From Candidatus Heimdallarchaeota archaeon (GTDB taxonomy: Archaea > Asgardarchaeota > Heimdallarchaeia > Heimdallarchaeales > Kariarchaeaceae): 8,950 bases of DNA. Of this stretch, positions 6,519 to 8,950 are shown one piece after another. Numbering within the stretch: the first letter of the stretch is position 1; each line of letters opens with the position of its first letter. Made by a program: the position numbers and the translations under genes. The stretch covers positions 1 to 8,950 of the forward strand of contig JAOUKW010000156.1 in NCBI GenBank assembly GCA_029882335.1, written 5' to 3'. Below the pieces are notes generated by a model. It made no database searches. It was not told the origin of the DNA and saw only the letters and a list, made by a program, of their open reading frames with translations.

Positions 6519-7673
6519 TTAATCAGTCTCCTTTATGATTGAAATAACCAAATCGATAATCTGTTTATAATTAACATCGGCGCCTCCCATACCAATTACT
6601 TTTCCAATTATGTTTTTATCCGCTCTATTTTTGTAAAAACAATTTCTAATTTCAGTTAATAGTGGAGAATCACTACCCAATGAATATGCACGATCTAATA
6701 CGATAAATGTATCAAATAGATTTGTAATTTTTTGGATCTCTTCAGTGGGAAATGGACGAAATGATCTTAATCGTAGAGAACCAAACATCATAGTTTCTCG
6801 TTTATTTAGCTCATCCACTACTTCTTCAACTTCTTCTGACATTGACCCCATCGAAATGATACACACATCTCCAGTCTGATTTCCGTAAGTTTCAATTAAG
6901 GTACCCCAATATCTGCCTGTAAGCTCTGCAAATTCATTAGAGTAATCAGTAAATATTTTTTTAGCATTATTCATTGAATTAATATGATCCTTTCTCAAGT
7001 CTAAATAGTCATTTGGTAGAGTCAATGCACCAAATGATATGGGGTCATCAGGATCCATTGTAAACATAGGTTCAAAAGGAGGGAGAAAATCATCCACAAA
7101 TTTTTGACTTAATGGGTGAACTTGAGCAGCTACATGACTCAACACAAAACCATCAATATTAACCATTGAAGGCATGTAGACATCATGATGCTCACTTAAT
7201 CTAAATGAATGAATCATTAAATCATGTGCTTCTTGGGTATTTTTAGCAATTAATTGTATCCATCCAGCATCACGCATGGAATATAAATCCTCATGTGATA
7301 CCCATATCGACCATCCTGGGGCCAAAGCTCGATTAACTAAACACATTGACATAGGGAGTCTTCCAAATCCAGCCCAATATACCATTTCTGCCATGTACAA
7401 TAATCCCTGAGAGGCAGTAGCTGTAAAAGTTCTAGCTCCTGCAACACTTGCACCTATAGCTCCCGACATTGCTGCATGTTCGGATTCCACAGCAATAAAT
7501 TCACCTCGTATCCTTCCTTCTTCATACGCATCGCTAAGAGCTTGTATTATTGGAGTCGAGGGAGTGATTGGATATGCCGCTACAATTTCTGGCTTGGTAA
7601 GAATTACTGCTTCTGCAACTGCTTGATTGCCGGTCCAAATTTCTACTTTATCTGCTTTACTTATATTAAGCAT
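6519..7673 (-). CDS. porA: 2-oxoacid (probably pyruvate):ferredoxin oxidoreductase, alpha subunit
   Basis: This 384-residue protein carries the pyrimidine-binding part of the TPP site. Family landmarks are 'YPITPST' (34-40), the catalytic-type Glu in 'VESEHAA' (62-68), 'TATASQGLLYMAEM' (84-97), 'NRALAPGWSIW' (114-124), 'RDAGWIQ' (134-140), 'DGFVLSH' (174-180) and 'RPFP' (306-309). These match archaeal four-subunit PorA; Arg115 aligns by eye with the substrate-binding Arg region of pyruvate oxidoreductases. The ATG at 7673 is preferred to one 42 bases further upstream (7715): it has a strong GGAGG eight bases ahead, and the extra residues would only translate the end of porD in another frame. 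It overlaps porD by 8 bp and is followed by porB after one base, so the chain is tightly coupled. Substrate is inferred, not proven. Confidence 0.94.
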   Translation of the reverse strand: MLNISKADKVEIWTGNQAVAEAVILTKPEIVAAYPITPSTPIIQALSDAYEEGRIRGEFIAVESEHAAMSGAIGASVAGARTFTATASQGLLYMAEMVYWAGFGRLPMSMCLVNRALAPGWSIWVSHEDLYSMRDAGWIQLIAKNTQEAHDLMIHSFRLSEHHDVYMPSMVNIDGFVLSHVAAQVHPLSQKFVDDFLPPFEPMFTMDPDDPISFGALTLPNDYLDLRKDHINSMNNAKKIFTDYSNEFAELTGRYWGTLIETYGNQTGDVCIISMGSMSEEVEEVVDELNKRETMMFGSLRLRSFRPFPTEEIQKITNLFDTFIVLDRAYSLGSDSPLLTEIRNCFYKNRADKNIIGKVIGMGGADVNYKQIIDLVISIIKETD

Positions 7674-7959
7674 CGAATTCTCCTCCGGGTAATGTTTCAA
7701 TCTCATCAATTGCACTATGAGGACATACTTCCTGACAGATCATACATCCTTTGCAATAGTATTGATCGATAACTGGAAATCCATTTGTGTCAAGATTTAT
7801 TACATCATCTGGACAATGTATGACACACATCATACATTTTGTACATAATTCATTTTTCAATTCTGGACGTTGTGTTCTCCATTCACTTGTTCGTCCGGCT
7901 ACACCTGCCATCGGGCGTACTATGGGGTGAATTTTTCTATTGGATGATTTTTCCTTCAT
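7666..7959 (-). CDS. porD: 2-oxoacid:ferredoxin oxidoreductase, delta subunit (2x[4Fe-4S] ferredoxin)
   Basis: A 97-residue ferredoxin-type subunit with two complete [4Fe-4S] motifs: C39-x2-C42-x2-C45-x3-C49-P and C69-x2-C72-x2-C75-x3-C79-P. The N-terminal 35 residues, with 'RPMAGVAGRTSEWRTQRP' at 15-32, are typical of PorD/VorD rather than free ferredoxins, and help dock it to PorA/PorB. It relays electrons from the PorB cluster to soluble ferredoxin. The ATG is preceded by GAGGT eight bases upstream, inside porG, and the two genes overlap by 23 bp. Its own end overlaps porA by 8 bp. No residue expected for the clusters is missing. Confidence 0.95.
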   Translation of the reverse strand: MKEKSSNRKIHPIVRPMAGVAGRTSEWRTQRPELKNELCTKCMMCVIHCPDDVINLDTNGFPVIDQYYCKGCMICQEVCPHSAIDEIETLPGGEFDA

Positions 7960-8524
7960 ATTTTACTACCTCTGTTTGTTCAAAAGATCTATCGACAGCC
8001 TTATGATTGGCATCTAAATATTCAGACTGTGAAAATAACTTGTCTATTGCTTTATGTAGTGAATTCATACTGAGAATTCCTGAAGTTGCGATAAATGCAC
8101 CTAAAGTTGGAATTCCTATCATTGATGATCCTGATTTAACCAAACCAAATTCTTGGGTAATTTTTTGAATATTGGAATAACCTAATTTCTCAGGTTGGTA
8201 TATTTCATAATCTATTGGTATTGAATCCGCATTTATTGTTAGACTGCCAGTACCTTGAAAAATATCTTGGGGAAACATTCTAGTCATGAGGGATACATCT
8301 AATGTGATCACATCTGTAGGCACTTCTATTTGTGCATGACGTTTTACTGGTCTATCATAAATACGTACACTTGTACTAATTGGTGCTCCTCTTCTTTCTG
8401 CTCCATATTTTGGAATGGCAGTTGCATAAAATCCATCATAAGTTGCAGTATATGCTAAAACTTTTCCTAGTGTCACTCCTCCTTGTCCACCACGTGATAA
8501 AATTGTAATATCATACTCTTTCAT
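7937..8524 (-). CDS. porG: 2-oxoacid:ferredoxin oxidoreductase, gamma subunit
   Basis: A 195-residue gamma subunit, first gene of the por operon. The family signatures are the glycine-rich 'SRGGQGGVT' (10-18) and 'IPKYGAERRGAPIST' (37-51), both near-universal in PorG/VorG and in the matching domain of single-chain pyruvate oxidoreductases. It probably helps bind CoA and stabilise the alpha-beta core. Length is normal. The start at 8524 is supported by the motif beginning ten residues in and by an AT-rich promoter directly upstream; there is no well-spaced Shine-Dalgarno, so the message is probably leaderless or nearly so. The order G-D-A-B is the common archaeal one. A palindrome overlapping the promoter suggests a regulated operon. 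Confidence 0.94.
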   Translation of the reverse strand: MKEYDITILSRGGQGGVTLGKVLAYTATYDGFYATAIPKYGAERRGAPISTSVRIYDRPVKRHAQIEVPTDVITLDVSLMTRMFPQDIFQGTGSLTINADSIPIDYEIYQPEKLGYSNIQKITQEFGLVKSGSSMIGIPTLGAFIATSGILSMNSLHKAIDKLFSQSEYLDANHKAVDRSFEQTEVVKYEGKIIQ

Positions 8525-8540
8525 TCTCTCACATCAAAAC

Positions 8541-8560
8541 TATATTAATTATAGTAATTA
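8541..8560 (-). promoter_or_regulatory. Promoter of the porGDAB operon
   Basis: On the minus strand, AATTAATATA (8550-8541) and the overlapping ACTATAATTA just upstream are TATA-like and centred about 22-28 bp before the porG ATG. That spacing predicts transcription starting at or very near the start codon. Which of the two boxes is used cannot be decided from sequence. Confidence 0.5.
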
Positions 8561-8564
8561 ATAT
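8542..8564. repeat. 23-bp perfect inverted repeat over the por promoter
   Basis: The arms ATATTAATTA (8542-8551) and TAATTAATAT (8555-8564) are exact reverse complements separated by TAG. The element covers the TATA region of porG. Its shape suits a dimeric DNA-binding regulator that would block TBP. The arms hold only A and T, so chance is more likely than for a mixed sequence. Confidence 0.5.
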
Positions 8565-8950
8565 TCTAATTATAGTTTCTACTCAAAGTTTAAATTTATA
8601 AGCTCTATTGATTGTAAAATTGCTCCATTTTAATTGACTAATTGTAAATATCATCTTAGATATTGTAAAATTCATAGATAATTTCATAAAAATATTTCTA
8701 CAATATTGACAATAGGTAATGATTAATTTAATGTTTTTGTATGGGTATAATAGATAACAAATTAAAATTAATATCAGTATTACTACTCAAAAATAATGGA
8801 AATACTGGATTTATTTGAAGTATATTCAAGTTAAACAACATATAGTGTGATTTTGATACTGCTTATAGTAAATTAAAATGAACTATAGAGAACAAACAAC
8901 TCTTATTAAATAGTATAGATCTAATAATTAAAATCTATATACTAATTATT

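Larger units (their letters stand above)
8525..8950. other. AT-rich region without a gene upstream of porG
   Basis: These 426 bases carry no credible protein or RNA gene. The longest ATG frames noticed on the plus strand (8796 and 8878) are 12 and 11 codons. Apart from the por promoter and palindrome, it holds a 10-mer direct repeat TAATTATAGT at 8546 and 8567 (21 bp apart), two copies of ATTGTAAAATT (8611 and 8662) with a shorter copy at 8641, and GTATGGGTATA at 8739-8749, which is shared with the GTPase promoter. It may be an intergenic control region for porG and for a gene beyond the window. Confidence 0.5.

Noticed and set aside
7674..7715. A 14-residue upstream extension of porA
   Set aside because: It lies wholly inside porD in another frame, while a strong GGAGG sits eight bases before the ATG at 7673.
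7476..7772. A 98-codon plus-strand frame across porA and porD
   Set aside because: It is antisense to two well-supported oxidoreductase genes and has no family features.
8796..8913. Short ATG frames in the distal intergenic region
   Set aside because: They are only 12 and 11 codons, have no Shine-Dalgarno, and look like chance in AT-rich DNA.
8525..8950. A tRNA, structured RNA or CRISPR array in the gene-free region
   Set aside because: There is no cloverleaf-like GC stem, no TTCGA-type loop, and the short repeats are too irregular and too close together to be CRISPR units.

Overview
The window most likely comes from an Asgard archaeon with an AT-rich genome (roughly 30% GC by eye). The evidence is a Rab/Ras-type small GTPase and a ubiquitin-like beta-grasp protein next to plainly archaeal energy genes: ADP-forming acyl-CoA synthetase and a four-subunit archaeal-type 2-oxoacid:ferredoxin oxidoreductase. 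Gene starts also look archaeal, with TATA-like boxes about 20-30 bp before several start codons and Shine-Dalgarno (SD) sequences inside operons. I cannot name the lineage within Asgard; Heimdallarchaeia-like or Lokiarchaeia-like groups would both fit.

Layout. (1) 1-1498, plus strand: the 3' end of an ADP-forming acyl/acetyl-CoA synthetase (ATP-grasp part), overlapped by a P-loop/DRTGG gene related to the N-terminal part of some phosphotransacetylases. (2) 1549-1875, plus: a small helical protein with two acidic 'DGIIT' loops. It meets tail to tail (9 bp overlap) with (3) 2235-1867, minus: a ubiquitin-like protein whose C-terminus carries Ala-Gly plus three residues instead of Gly-Gly. (4) 4629-2305, minus: a 774-residue helical protein I do not recognise, just upstream of and co-directional with the ubiquitin-like gene. 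(5) 4630-4950: a divergent promoter region. (6) 4951-5619, plus: a Rab-like GTPase with no prenylation cysteine, overlapping by 8 bp tail to tail with (7) 8524-5612, minus: a porG-porD-porA-porB operon. (8) 8525-8950: AT-rich DNA with no gene, holding the por promoter and a 23-bp palindrome.

The two metabolic blocks can work together. The oxidoreductase turns a 2-oxoacid such as pyruvate plus CoA into acyl-CoA, CO2 and reduced ferredoxin, and the synthetase turns the acyl-CoA into free acid plus ATP. This is the usual archaeal route for substrate-level ATP from sugars or amino acids.

The block between them (1549-5619) holds the eukaryote-like or unknown proteins. The best candidate for something new is the pair of ubiquitin-like protein and 774-residue orphan, possibly with the GTPase across the shared divergent promoter region. 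A functional link among them is inferred from position only. No tRNA, rRNA, CRISPR array, transposase or insertion sequence was seen.
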